A stretch of 47,024 nucleotides of DNA. Source: an uncultured Opitutia bacterium (lineage in GTDB: Bacteria; Verrucomicrobiota; Verrucomicrobiia; Opitutales; Opitutaceae). The translations under genes were made by a program, and so were the position numbers. Under the pieces are notes generated by a model, which had not been told where the DNA came from, did not search any database, and was given only the letters and a program-made list of their open reading frames with translations. Position 1 is the stretch's first letter. Each line of letters starts with the position of its first letter. This document shows positions 17,502 through 25,758 of the stretch, one piece after another. Location of the stretch: the NCBI GenBank assembly GCA_903827245.1, contig CAIKHO010000072.1, positions 1 through 47,024 on the forward strand. The letters run 5' to 3'.

Positions 17502-19004
17502 ATGGCTCTGTCCGATCTTTCCCGCCGCCAGGCCATCGGCCTGCTTACCGGGCTCACCGCCACGATGGCCTGCGGGCTCGGCCCGGTGGCGCGGGCGGCG
17601 GCGCCCCTCGGGCGGGCGGGCCGGCGTGAGTTCAACGTCCGCGATTTCGGCGCGGCGGGTGACGGCACGACCCTGGACACGGCTGCCCTCCAGCGGGCGA
17701 TCGAGGCCGCGGCGGCGGTGGGCGGCCGGGTCGTCGTGCCGGGCGGCCGGGTCTATCTGGTGGGTACGCTCGAGTTGAAAGGCGGCATCGATTTTCACCT
17801 GGCGGACGACGCAACGCTGCGGATCAGCACGCGGCCGGAGGATTACCCCTCGGGGGCTGCGGTGGTGGCGGCGGTGCGCAACGCGCAGGGCCGGGTCGCC
17901 GGGGTCGAGCCGACGCCGGCCGAGCGGGCGGCCGCGGTGCTGACGGCGCGCGGCGCGCAGGGGCTCAGCCTCACCGGCACCGGGCGCATCGATGGACGCT
18001 CGCCTGAGTTCATGACGAAGTACGACGAAAAGGACGAATGGTGGCGGCCCGCCGATTTCCGGCCGACGCTCGCGTTTCTCGTCGGTTGCCGCGACCTCGA
18101 GGTGCGTGACATTACGTTCCATCAGGCGCCGATCCGCACGCTTCATATGGTGGGGTGCGACCAGGTGCTGGTCGACGGCATCAGGATTCACAACCAGCTG
18201 GACGTGCCGAACTGCGACGGGATCGATCCCGACCACAGCCGCGACGTCGAGATCAGGAACTGCAAGGTCGTGTGTGGCGACGACGCGATCGTCGTGAAGG
18301 CCTCGCGGGCGTTCGCGGAACACGGGGAGGTTGCGAACATCCACGTCCACGACTGCGTGATCGAGACCCAGGACGCCGGCCTGAAAGTCGGCACCGAGAC
18401 CACGCGCGCCATCCGCAACGTGCGCTTTGAGCGCTGCGAGATCCGCAACAGCAGCCGCGGCTGTGACATCCAGCTGCGCGACGAGGGTGACATCAGCGAC
18501 ATCGTGTTCCGCGACATCACGTTCAAGTCGCGGTATTTCTCGGACCCATGGTGGGGCCGGGGCGAAGGCATTTCATTCACGGCGTTGCCCCGCACGGTCG
18601 GCGGCAAGATCGGGCAAATCCGGGGCGTCCGCGTTGAAAATGTCACGGGCCACGCGGAGAACAGCGTGCGGATCAGCGGCTGCAAGGAGAGCCGCATCCA
18701 GGATGTGGCCTTCGACAACGTGGCGGTCACCCTGAACCGCGAGACGAAGTACCGTGGCGGTGTATGGGACAACCGGCCAACCACCTCGGCGTACCCGCCG
18801 ATCGAGGAACACGGGAATCCCGGCATTCACGTGCGGTTCGCCGACAACGTGTCCCTGCAACGCTGCCGGATCGCCTGGGGCGCGAACCGGCCGGATTATT
18901 TCACACACGCGCTGGAGGCCCACGACGTGACGAGCCTGGCCCATCCCGGTTTCAGCGGTGAATCCGCTCATCCGGAACGCCTGGCCGCGGTGGCAGTGAA
19001 GTGA
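17502..19004 (+). CDS. Exported glycoside hydrolase family 28 (polygalacturonase-like)
   Basis: A 500-residue right-handed beta-helix enzyme. It has a twin-arginine-type leader (SRRQAIGLLTGL) followed by a pectate-lyase-like start (FNVRDFGAAGDGTTLDTAAL). The GH28 catalytic acids are present: NCDGIDPD (Asn237/Asp239) and GDDAIVVK (Asp260/Asp261). The usual GHG motif appears instead as DAGLKVGTE (about residues 291-299), so the conserved His is not obvious. GH28 enzymes cleave pectic galacturonan or rhamnogalacturonan by inversion. Three SGNH esterases are also encoded in the window, and the amidohydrolase/isomerase pair lies just downstream on the opposite strand. Monomer-level specificity cannot be assigned. 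Confidence 0.88.
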   Translation: MALSDLSRRQAIGLLTGLTATMACGLGPVARAAAPLGRAGRREFNVRDFGAAGDGTTLDTAALQRAIEAAAAVGGRVVVPGGRVYLVGTLELKGGIDFHLADDATLRISTRPEDYPSGAAVVAAVRNAQGRVAGVEPTPAERAAAVLTARGAQGLSLTGTGRIDGRSPEFMTKYDEKDEWWRPADFRPTLAFLVGCRDLEVRDITFHQAPIRTLHMVGCDQVLVDGIRIHNQLDVPNCDGIDPDHSRDVEIRNCKVVCGDDAIVVKASRAFAEHGEVANIHVHDCVIETQDAGLKVGTETTRAIRNVRFERCEIRNSSRGCDIQLRDEGDISDIVFRDITFKSRYFSDPWWGRGEGISFTALPRTVGGKIGQIRGVRVENVTGHAENSVRISGCKESRIQDVAFDNVAVTLNRETKYRGGVWDNRPTTSAYPPIEEHGNPGIHVRFADNVSLQRCRIAWGANRPDYFTHALEAHDVTSLAHPGFSGESAHPERLAAVAVK

Positions 19005-19041
19005 TTTGCCCCCTCGCGGCGCCGTGTTCCAGCGGCTGGCG

Positions 19042-19485
19042 TTACTTGCCGGTGCCGGCCGGGCCGGACTTGGCGGCTTCGGGTTTTGGTGCCGGGGTTC
19101 CGTCCGGCTGCCAATGGCCTTCGCTCCAGTGCTTGGCTTGGGCATCGTAGGTGCCCTCGATCCACACTGACTCCACTGTCGGTGGCATGCTCCATTTCCC
19201 AGCGACCCACTTCCATTCACCCTTCAGGGGAATGTAATGTCCCGCGACCCACGCATACATCGGACCGGGCGCGGCGGTTTTTTTCTCCACCAAGGGTTTC
19301 GGTGGTGGGGCAGCGATAAAAGCGGGATCGGTGTTGTCCCCGAAGGTGTCCGAGCCCCCATGGGCCACGGGGGCGGGAGGCGGGGGAGGAGGAGCCGCCG
19401 GCGCGTGATTATCCTGCCCGAACGAAGCCACCCTCAGCAGGCTGCAGGAGAGGCTGGCGAGAATCCAAAGGGATTTAGTTTTCAT
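19042..19485 (-). CDS. Secreted W-rich repeat protein (paralogue of 25220-25663)
   Basis: A 147-residue protein with a signal peptide (KSLWILASLSCSLLRVASFG), a Pro-rich linker (AAPPPPPPAPVAHGGSD) and a domain built of W/Y-x-x-G-x-W/Y units: MYAWVAGHYIPLKGEW, WVAGKWSMPPTVESVW, EGTYDAQAKHWSEGHWQPDG. It is convergent with the GH28 gene (38-bp gap). The gene at 25220-25663 is a clear paralogue, sharing AGKWSMPPTVESVW and KHWSEGHWQPDG. W-x-x-G-x-W repeats occur in exported proteins of unknown role; no function is assigned. Confidence 0.72.
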   Translation of the reverse strand: MKTKSLWILASLSCSLLRVASFGQDNHAPAAPPPPPPAPVAHGGSDTFGDNTDPAFIAAPPPKPLVEKKTAAPGPMYAWVAGHYIPLKGEWKWVAGKWSMPPTVESVWIEGTYDAQAKHWSEGHWQPDGTPAPKPEAAKSGPAGTGK

Positions 19486-19715
19486 ATTGATGGTGGGAAG
19501 AAGGGCGCTGCCCGGGCTTTTGCTCACGATCCATTTGGGCGGGACCGGGCCGGTGCCGCGACTGACCCGGATCGCAGGGAATGGTTGCGAGATGGCCCGT
19601 GTTATTTGCTGGCCCGGGAAATGAGATGCGCCATCGCGCTTGGCTCGGTGCCGGCATGGGTGCCCTGATTTTTGCCGCGAAAGGGTACGAGATGGCAGAA
19701 AGGGAATCCTCGCCC

Positions 19716-19821
19716 GGATTTTTCTGCCACTGATTGCACGGATGGGCACAGATAAAAAGCCCCTCCTGCAGATCGGGATCAATGATCCGTATCTGTGACC
19801 ATCCGTGTAATCAGTGGTACA
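19716..19821. repeat. Family E palindromic repeat, copy 2
   Basis: The left arm CTGCCACTGATTGCACGGAT is inverted at the right as ATCCGTGTAATCAGTGGTAC, and the inner arms GATGGGCACAGAT / ATCTGTGACCATC also pair. The centre GATCGGGATCAATGATCC resembles that of the copy at 9959-10058. A partial family D unit (TTTTTGCCGCGAAAGGGTAC) precedes it at 19671. Confidence 0.75.
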
Positions 19822-19848
19822 ACCTGCCTTCGAATACGTGGCTTGCCT

Positions 19849-20823
19849 CTAGGCCGAAGTGCCGCCGAGGCCGGCAAAGGGCCAGACCTGCAGGGCGGTG
19901 AGGCCGCAGATCCAGCGGCGGTCCTCCGGGCTGAGGAAGGCGATGCGCTGGCGGGCGATGTCGACGGCCTGGCCATAGGTGCAGAATTTTTCCACCAGCG
20001 GCCAGTCCGTCCCGGCGATCAGCCGCTTCGGCCCGAAGGCGTCGTAGAGCCGTCGGACCTGTTCCTGGGAATCAAGGTAGGGATACGGCTGGGCGGACAG
20101 CGTCCACGTATGGGAGATCTTCACGAAAAGCTTGGGGAAACGCCGGAGCGCGAGCAGCTTTTCCAGTTCCTTGGGCTGGTTCAACGGGCAGTCGGCCATG
20201 TGGTCGACCACGATGGTGAGGTCGGGAAACTGGTCCGCGAGACGCATGACGTCCGGCATGCGCGAGATCGGCGCGAGGACGGTCATCGGCACCTTCAGGT
20301 CCCGGCAGCGCTGCCAGAGCGGCGGCATGAGCGGGCCGTGGAACCAGTCGCCGGACGCTTCGCCCGAAGGACTGATGCGGACGCCGTGAAATCCGTCCTG
20401 CTCGGTGAGCCGTGAAAGATGATCAGGCGCCGCGGGATCCTCCGGGTTCACGCGAGCCACGCCGCGGAAATACTGGGGGTAACGTTTCAGCACGCTGGCG
20501 GCGTAGCGGTTGTCCCAGCGGTAATGGATGACCTGGATGATGACGGTCCGGCTGACACCGGCGGACTTCATCAGCTCGATCAACTGCTCCGCGGTCGCGT
20601 CGCGATCCGGGGGATTCTTGGTCTCCGCGGCCCAGGGGAACTGCGGGTCCTTTTTCCAGACATGGACATGCCCGTCGATCGTGAGCGGCACATTCGAGGA
20701 GGCCGCCGCGGATTCGTCGGCAGCCCGGGACTTGGTGCCGGAGAGAGCCGCGGCGGCGGCGCCGGCCCAAGGGAGGAGGCTGACACCTTTCAGGAAAGTC
20801 CGTCGGCTGCAGGGATCGCTCAT
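19849..20823 (-). CDS. Exported amidohydrolase (amidohydrolase_2 family)
   Basis: A 324-residue TIM-barrel hydrolase. It begins with a Tat-type leader (SRRTFLKGVSLLPWAGAAAA) and then IDGHVHVWKKDPQFPW, the HxH metal site of amidohydrolase family 2. Later conserved elements are HGVRISP, VVDHMADCPL and the C-terminal GTDWPL (catalytic Asp). Relatives include lactonases and decarboxylases such as the L-fucono- and L-rhamnono-lactonase type, and 4-sulfomuconolactone hydrolase; the substrate here is unassigned. It lies 22 bp downstream of the sugar isomerase gene on the same strand, probably one operon. A sugar-acid lactonase would fit that context, by inference. Confidence 0.82.
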   Translation of the reverse strand: MSDPCSRRTFLKGVSLLPWAGAAAAALSGTKSRAADESAAASSNVPLTIDGHVHVWKKDPQFPWAAETKNPPDRDATAEQLIELMKSAGVSRTVIIQVIHYRWDNRYAASVLKRYPQYFRGVARVNPEDPAAPDHLSRLTEQDGFHGVRISPSGEASGDWFHGPLMPPLWQRCRDLKVPMTVLAPISRMPDVMRLADQFPDLTIVVDHMADCPLNQPKELEKLLALRRFPKLFVKISHTWTLSAQPYPYLDSQEQVRRLYDAFGPKRLIAGTDWPLVEKFCTYGQAVDIARQRIAFLSPEDRRWICGLTALQVWPFAGLGGTSA

Positions 20824-20845
20824 GGCGGTTAGGCTTGGCGAAGCA

Positions 20846-21826
20846 TTAAGCGTAGATCGGCTCCAGCTTGCTGCGGATGTAGGCCCCGCAATGCTGGTAG
20901 CTGGCCAGGGGACCTTGCCGTGCGGTGTCGAGGTCGACACAGATCCAACCGCGGTAGTTGATGCTCTTCAGCACGCGGTGGCAGCCGGGGAAATCGACCT
21001 CCCCGTCGCCCAGGTCGTAGATGCTCGAGAAGAATTTCGCCGAAGCGGAGTCCTTGGGCAGGATGGCCTTCTTCTGCCCGGCGCCACTCGCCTGCACCAC
21101 GTCGGCGGTCGGCGTGGTCCACTTGGAGTCCTTGTAGTCGAGAAACCGGATCCGATCCTTGTAACGGTCGAGCGTGTCGACGACGTTGCAGCCGGCGAGA
21201 TTGAGGTGGGCGGTGTCGGGCGAGAAGCCGAAGAGCTTCGGGTCGGTCATGGCCATGAACCGGTCGACCTCCTCGCGCGACTGGACCATCTGGCCCCAGT
21301 GGTTGTGGACCCCGGCGGTGAAGCCCAGGCCGTGGGCGATCTCGCCGATCTGGTTGCAGCGGTCGCACAGCTCCTTGAATCCCTCTGGCGTGGTCCCGCC
21401 GGGTTTTTCGCGACCGGGGGTGAAGACCACGAGGTGGTTGGCGCCGAGGTCGGCGAGGAACTCCATCGCGGTGCGCGCGTTGTCGAGGGTCTGCTGCTTC
21501 TGGGCGGGATCCTGCAGCGGACCGTTCCAGGAAATCGTCACGGCCTGGAGATCGCGCTTTGACAGCTCGGCCTGCAGCTGCGCCTTGGTGAGATTGTATT
21601 TCTGCAGGAAGCCGGGGAAACCGGTGAGGCGGATGCCGGTGAAGCCGGTCTCCTTCATCACGTCGAGGATGTCGGTGAACGGGCACGGTGGAAAATAATT
21701 CCAGAGTGCGAGGCTCAGCGCCCACTTGATGTTCTTGTTTTGGGGCAAGCTGTCGGCGGCCCGAAGCAGGGCGGCGGTCAGCGGGGGTAGGGTAGCCAGG
21801 AATGCCCGGCGGGTCAGCGCGCGCAT
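20846..21826 (-). CDS. Exported sugar phosphate isomerase/epimerase (AP endonuclease 2-like)
   Basis: A 326-residue TIM-barrel protein of the xylose-isomerase-like family. The start ATG 21826 gives a Tat-type leader (RALTRRAFLATLPPLTAALL). Family features include TGIRLTGFPGF, HNHWGQMVQSREE (metal-ligand region), GFSPDTAHLNLAGCN and YRGWICVDLDTA. Such proteins act on sugars, sugar acids or inositols; the exact substrate cannot be stated. It is the upstream member of a two-gene unit with the amidohydrolase. Confidence 0.82.
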   Translation of the reverse strand: MRALTRRAFLATLPPLTAALLRAADSLPQNKNIKWALSLALWNYFPPCPFTDILDVMKETGFTGIRLTGFPGFLQKYNLTKAQLQAELSKRDLQAVTISWNGPLQDPAQKQQTLDNARTAMEFLADLGANHLVVFTPGREKPGGTTPEGFKELCDRCNQIGEIAHGLGFTAGVHNHWGQMVQSREEVDRFMAMTDPKLFGFSPDTAHLNLAGCNVVDTLDRYKDRIRFLDYKDSKWTTPTADVVQASGAGQKKAILPKDSASAKFFSSIYDLGDGEVDFPGCHRVLKSINYRGWICVDLDTARQGPLASYQHCGAYIRSKLEPIYA

Positions 21827-21967
21827 GGGGGCGAAGTTATGTTTTCGGCTCAGGGTGTCGATCCGCAAAGGCGGAGCAGACTCATTTTGTCCCGCTCCTC
21901 GATTCCGATTCATCGTTTTCGTTCTCAACTTCGTTCGGGCGAGAACGGGAAACTGGATGAGTTCGGC

Positions 21968-22921
21968 TCAGTTCGGCGGCGGAGCGGTCGATGACGGTGC
22001 CGGCTGGCCGTCCACGGTGTGCGCCTCCATGAGCTCGACGCGGGTGCCGTCGGGATCGAGCACGCGCAGCTGCCGACGGCGGTTGACGCCGACGGTGATT
22101 TTGTCCGAAAGCACGGCGCCCGCGGGCACGGTCCGGCCGGCCAGGATCTTCGCCGTGCTGGCGAGATCGGGCACCTCGAGGCAGAGGTGATGGCTGATGC
22201 CGATACCGGCGAGGTCGGGCATTTTATCGTAAAGCATGAACTCAACCCAGTCGTTGCCGTCGGGCACCTTCATGGTCACCCAGCTCAGCACCTGGCCGTT
22301 GCCGCTCCCGCGCCAGGTCTCGGTGCAGCCGAGGATGGCGCCGTAGAATTTAAGGGCGGCGTCAAGATGGCGGACCAGGATGCCGACGTGCGAGATGCGC
22401 GACGAAATGCGTGTGGCGGGCAGGTGCTGGCCGGTGTCTTTCACCGTCCAGCTGCCCGGCCCGAACTGCATGAACTCCACGACATGGCCGTCCGGGTCCT
22501 TCACTTGGAAGAACGCGGTCGTGACCGTGCCCTTGGTCACCTGGTCGGGCACGGCGATGCCGCGAGACTTGAGGTAGAGCCGCATGGCCTCGGCGTCGTC
22601 GGTCTCGAGGGAGAAGTGATTGAGCCGGTCGGTCGCGGGAGCGGCCTCGGGGAGCAGCTGGATGGTCTGCCGGTCGGCGACCTTGACGAGCGCGGCGCGC
22701 AGGCTGCCGTCGGGATTGGTCAGGGCGAGCGCTTCCTCGAAGCCGAGGAAGTCCCGGCAGAATTTCCGGGCGGTCCCGATGTCGTGCACGTAGACGGCGA
22801 CCTGGGCGACGCCACGGATGCGCGGGCGGGCCGGGGCGGGGACATCCGCGGCGCGGAGGGAGACCATCGTGAGGATGAGAGCGGTTCCGCCCGCGGCCCA
22901 AGGGAGATATTTCGTGATCAT
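21968..22921 (-). CDS. Exported two-domain VOC protein
   Basis: A 317-residue protein with a signal peptide (LPWAAGGTALILTMVSLRA) followed by two glyoxalase-type VOC modules. The first (about 35-165) has VAVYVHDIGTARKFCRDFLG and FQVKDPDGHVVEFMQFG. The second (about 175-300) has SHVGILVRHLDAALKFYGAI, HHLCLEVPD and RVLDPDGTRVELMEAH. The Glu in each VEFM/VELM is the expected metal ligand. The two-module architecture resembles extradiol dioxygenase-like VOC proteins, but no substrate can be named. Export of a VOC protein is noteworthy. It sits 141 bp upstream of the isomerase gene on the same strand. Confidence 0.83.
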   Translation of the reverse strand: MITKYLPWAAGGTALILTMVSLRAADVPAPARPRIRGVAQVAVYVHDIGTARKFCRDFLGFEEALALTNPDGSLRAALVKVADRQTIQLLPEAAPATDRLNHFSLETDDAEAMRLYLKSRGIAVPDQVTKGTVTTAFFQVKDPDGHVVEFMQFGPGSWTVKDTGQHLPATRISSRISHVGILVRHLDAALKFYGAILGCTETWRGSGNGQVLSWVTMKVPDGNDWVEFMLYDKMPDLAGIGISHHLCLEVPDLASTAKILAGRTVPAGAVLSDKITVGVNRRRQLRVLDPDGTRVELMEAHTVDGQPAPSSTAPPPN

Positions 22922-22997
22922 GGGGTAGCCCTGAATCTTGATGGAGGCCGCGCATGCTGGCCAGTAAATGAATGGAATTAAGGATCAATCATTCCCA

Positions 22998-23110
22998 TCC
23001 GTTGTCGCGCTGAGGCGCCAAGCCGCGGAGCAAGGCAGGAGGTTGGGCTCGGAACCGTGGAATCTCACACGGACCGCGGAGGGCACGGAGATCCGGATCG
23101 GTGAGATTCT
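22998..23110. repeat. Family F repeat, copy 4 (reverse orientation)
   Basis: CGCGCTGAGGCGCCAAGCCG and CAAGGCAGGAGGTTGGGCTC are the reverse complement of the 3' module seen at 31548-31600. An inner pair AATCTCACACGGACCGCGGA / GATCGGTGAGATT follows. It lies between the divergent VOC and sigma-factor genes, in a 232-bp gap with nothing else recognised. Confidence 0.65.
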
Positions 23111-23153
23111 TTGTTCGGTTTGGAATCCGGCGCTGTTAAGTAAGTGAACCCGC

Positions 23154-24626
23154 ATGAATGATGACGCCGCGCTGCTCCGCCAATATGCCGAGGAAGGCTC
23201 GGACTCCGCCTTCACGGAGCTGGTGCGCCGCCATGTCGATCTCGTTTACGGGGCCGCCCTGCGCCGCACCGGCGACCCGCACCGTGCTGCCGACGTCGCG
23301 CAGCAGGTCTTTACCATGCTGGCCCGCGATGCGCGGAAGCTTTCGCGCCACGCCGTGCTCGGCGCGTGGCTCCACACTGCCACGCGTAACGCCGCGCTCA
23401 ACCTCATGATCTCGGAGCAACGCCGCCAGGCCCGTGAACTTCAGGCGATGGCGCTCAATCCTGTCTTGGCCAATGATGGCGCGGCTCCCGACTGGGAACG
23501 CCTGCGGCCGGTGCTCGACGCGGCGATCGACGAGTTGCCCGAGCCCGACCGTGCCGCCGTCGTATTGCGTTTCCTCGAGCGGCGGGCATTTGCGGAGATC
23601 GGTGGCATCCTGCGGGTTTCCGCGGACGCCGCGCGCATGCGGACCGACCGCGCCCTCGACAAGCTGCGCCTGGCACTGGCCCGCCGCGGCATCACGTCGA
23701 CCGCCGCCGCGTTGGGCGCGATCGTTGCCAGCCAGCCGCTGATGTCCGCGCCCGCCGGCCTCGCCACCGCGCTGGCCTCCACCTCGCTCGCGGCCACCGG
23801 CGCGGGTGCGGGCCTGCTCACTACCGCGCTCATTTCACTTATGACCATGAAAACCGCCACCATCGCCGCCGGCGCGCTCGTCGTGTTCGGCCTCGGACTT
23901 TATTTTAGCCTCAACCGTGATTTGCCCGCTTCAGCCTCACCGGGACAATTCGCGCAGCGCGATTTGCAAATAATCGCGGCACTGCGCGAGGACAATCTGG
24001 TGCTGAAGACTGAGACCGAAAAACTGCGATCGGAGGTCGATCAGCTCAACGTCAGCAATGCCCGATTGACCGCGCAACTTGAGGCTCCGCCTCCGGCCGC
24101 GCCCGCGCCGAAGGATACCACGCTCGGTTGGATGCCGCGTTACGAACGGCAGCGATTGATTATGAACTCCCTCCATCAACTGGGCGCGGCCCGTGACCAA
24201 TTTTGGTTCGAAAAGGGTCAGGCGCCCGGTTCGGTTCACGAACTCGTCGGGCTTGACGCCTACGTGAAGACGGTGCGCCCGGTAAGCGGTGAAGACTACT
24301 CCGGTATCTCCATGGCGAAGGGCCAGCCCTTGTCGGTAACCACGCCTGACGGAATGACGGTAACCTTCGATCCGTCGGGTGCCACCACCACGCCGATTGA
24401 AATGCCACCAGAGGTGGCGCGGGCAGAGCAACTCAGCCAGAAGCTGGCGCCCGCAATGCAGAAAGCGGCTGCTGTTTACCGTCTGGCCAATCCGGAGGTC
24501 AAGAGCATGCCAAACCCTCAGGTCTTGGTCCCCTATTTCACCACCCCGCAGGAAGGCGCGGACTTTCTAGAAATGATAGAAGCGCAAAACGCCGCTATGG
24601 AGGCGCAGAAGACGGCTCCTCGTTGA
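23154..24626 (+). CDS. ECF sigma factor fused to a membrane-anchored C-terminal domain
   Basis: A 490-residue protein. The N-terminal half is an ECF RNA polymerase sigma factor: region 2 at about residues 10-85 (FTELVRRHVDLVYGAALRRT, then AWLHTATRNAALN) and region 4 at about 115-178 (LPEPDRAAVVLRFLERRAFA and a helix-turn-helix ending RMRTDRALDKLRLAL). A hydrophobic Ala/Gly-rich stretch (184-230) leads to one clear transmembrane segment (about 233-253, TIAAGALVVFGLGLYFSL), then a coiled coil (270-310, LREDNLVLKTETEKLRSEVD) and a tail of about 170 residues, presumably outside the cytoplasm. No anti-sigma gene is visible; the tail may replace one by tethering or sensing (inference). The small membrane-protein gene starts 32 bp downstream. 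Confidence 0.88.
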   Translation: MNDDAALLRQYAEEGSDSAFTELVRRHVDLVYGAALRRTGDPHRAADVAQQVFTMLARDARKLSRHAVLGAWLHTATRNAALNLMISEQRRQARELQAMALNPVLANDGAAPDWERLRPVLDAAIDELPEPDRAAVVLRFLERRAFAEIGGILRVSADAARMRTDRALDKLRLALARRGITSTAAALGAIVASQPLMSAPAGLATALASTSLAATGAGAGLLTTALISLMTMKTATIAAGALVVFGLGLYFSLNRDLPASASPGQFAQRDLQIIAALREDNLVLKTETEKLRSEVDQLNVSNARLTAQLEAPPPAAPAPKDTTLGWMPRYERQRLIMNSLHQLGAARDQFWFEKGQAPGSVHELVGLDAYVKTVRPVSGEDYSGISMAKGQPLSVTTPDGMTVTFDPSGATTTPIEMPPEVARAEQLSQKLAPAMQKAAAVYRLANPEVKSMPNPQVLVPYFTTPQEGADFLEMIEAQNAAMEAQKTAPR

Positions 24627-24657
24627 GGCGACGACGCGTTCAACGAGGAAACTCACC

Positions 24658-25119
24658 ATGGCGACACCAAGGAAGATTCGAGTCGGGCTGGTGCTCGGAG
24701 GGCTGCTTTTCCTCGGTGCAGTCATCCTGCTGGTGCAGCCGGGCGCCGTGCGCACCTCTCGCCTGTTCCTGAGGTGGGTCGTCTTTGACACCCGACTCAA
24801 GCTGTCGCTCGAACAGGATGCCGCGGGGCCCTCCTATTATGGGGCAACGGCCAAGGGCCCGGTGGCGCTCGCGGGCATTGTTCGTGAGTTTCGCGTCGCT
24901 TGGCCGGAGCAAGGCGTGGATCGGGTACATGCGTCAGCTTGCGAGGTCGCGACCGCCCTCCTGCATCACGGTGACGTCGAGGTCGGTGATTTTGACGGGA
25001 CGAAATTCGTCCCGTGGCGGATGCCGCGGTGGGTCGCGGCCGAGAAGATCAGCGCGGAGTTAAGGCCGATGCCTGATTTCCTCGAGGATGCGCACCACTA
25101 CGTTTTTCGGCGGAAATGA
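24658..25119 (+). CDS. Small membrane-anchored protein downstream of sigma factor
   Basis: A 153-residue protein with one N-terminal transmembrane segment (about residues 8-27, VGLVLGGLLFLGAVILLVQP) and a soluble part of about 125 residues rich in charged and aromatic residues (FREFRVAWPEQG-like and KFVPWRMPRWVAAEKI). I do not recognise the family. The 32-bp gap after the sigma-factor fusion suggests one transcript, so it may be a partner of that regulator, by context only. A family C palindrome follows the stop codon. Confidence 0.65.
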   Translation: MATPRKIRVGLVLGGLLFLGAVILLVQPGAVRTSRLFLRWVVFDTRLKLSLEQDAAGPSYYGATAKGPVALAGIVREFRVAWPEQGVDRVHASACEVATALLHHGDVEVGDFDGTKFVPWRMPRWVAAEKISAELRPMPDFLEDAHHYVFRRK

Positions 25120-25147
25120 AAAGGGAGACGCTACCGGTAATGCGAAA

Positions 25148-25211
25148 GTCCGACCAAGCTCGGGCCATACAGGGGAATGGAGCGAGTGGTAGGGCCCGAG
25201 CTTGCTCGGCC
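25148..25211. repeat. Family C palindrome between convergent genes
   Basis: Positions 25148-25170 (core CCAAGCTCGGGCC) pair with 25189-25211 (core GGCCCGAGCTTGC) with few mismatches, leaving an 18-nt loop. It lies between two convergent genes, so a bidirectional terminator role is possible, although no T-run follows. Confidence 0.75.
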
Positions 25212-25219
25212 TCTCCGCG

Positions 25220-25663
25220 CTATTTCGCGGCCGGACCTTTTGCGTTTGGCTCGGTTTTCACGGTTGGTTTTCCATCGGGTTGCCAGTGACCCTCACTCCA
25301 GTGTTTGGTCGCAGGATCGTAGGTGCCCAGGATCCACACCGACTCAACCGTCGGTGGCATGCTCCACTTCCCGGCGACCCACGTCCATTGCCCCTTCACG
25401 GGCATGTAGTATCCGGCCACCCAAATATAGAGCGGACCAGGCGCGGGCGGTTTCGTCTCGGCCCGAAGCTTGGGCGGTGGCGATGCCATGATGGCCGGAT
25501 CCGTGCGGTCCCTGAAGGTCTCGGAGCCGCCGTGGGCAGTGGCCGGCGCGCCGGTGGCAGGCGGGGGATTCGACGCCGTCTCGCAGGTACTTTCCCCGAA
25601 CGATGTCGTCGCCAGTACGCTAGCACTGAGGCCGGCGAGAACCCACAGGAGTGTCGTTTTCAT
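25220..25663 (-). CDS. Secreted W-rich repeat protein (paralogue of 19042-19485)
   Basis: A 147-residue protein with a signal peptide (TTLLWVLAGLSASVLATTSF), a short linker and the same W/Y-x-x-G-x-W/Y units as its paralogue: YIWVAGYYMPVKGQW, WVAGKWSMPPTVESVW, GTYDPATKHWSEGHWQPDG. Cys30 in the linker (STCETAS) is absent from the paralogue. The two genes lie 5.7 kb apart on the same strand and share nucleotide identity through the domain, pointing to duplication. No function is assigned. Confidence 0.72.
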   Translation of the reverse strand: MKTTLLWVLAGLSASVLATTSFGESTCETASNPPPATGAPATAHGGSETFRDRTDPAIMASPPPKLRAETKPPAPGPLYIWVAGYYMPVKGQWTWVAGKWSMPPTVESVWILGTYDPATKHWSEGHWQPDGKPTVKTEPNAKGPAAK

Positions 25664-25758
25664 AGGCCGCAACTAACCCGGCCGGCAGGGGTTGGTTGCA
25701 CCCGATCGCTTGCCCCGAAGGCCCAAAGCCTTCTGGGTTAAATCAAATCCGCGTCCGC

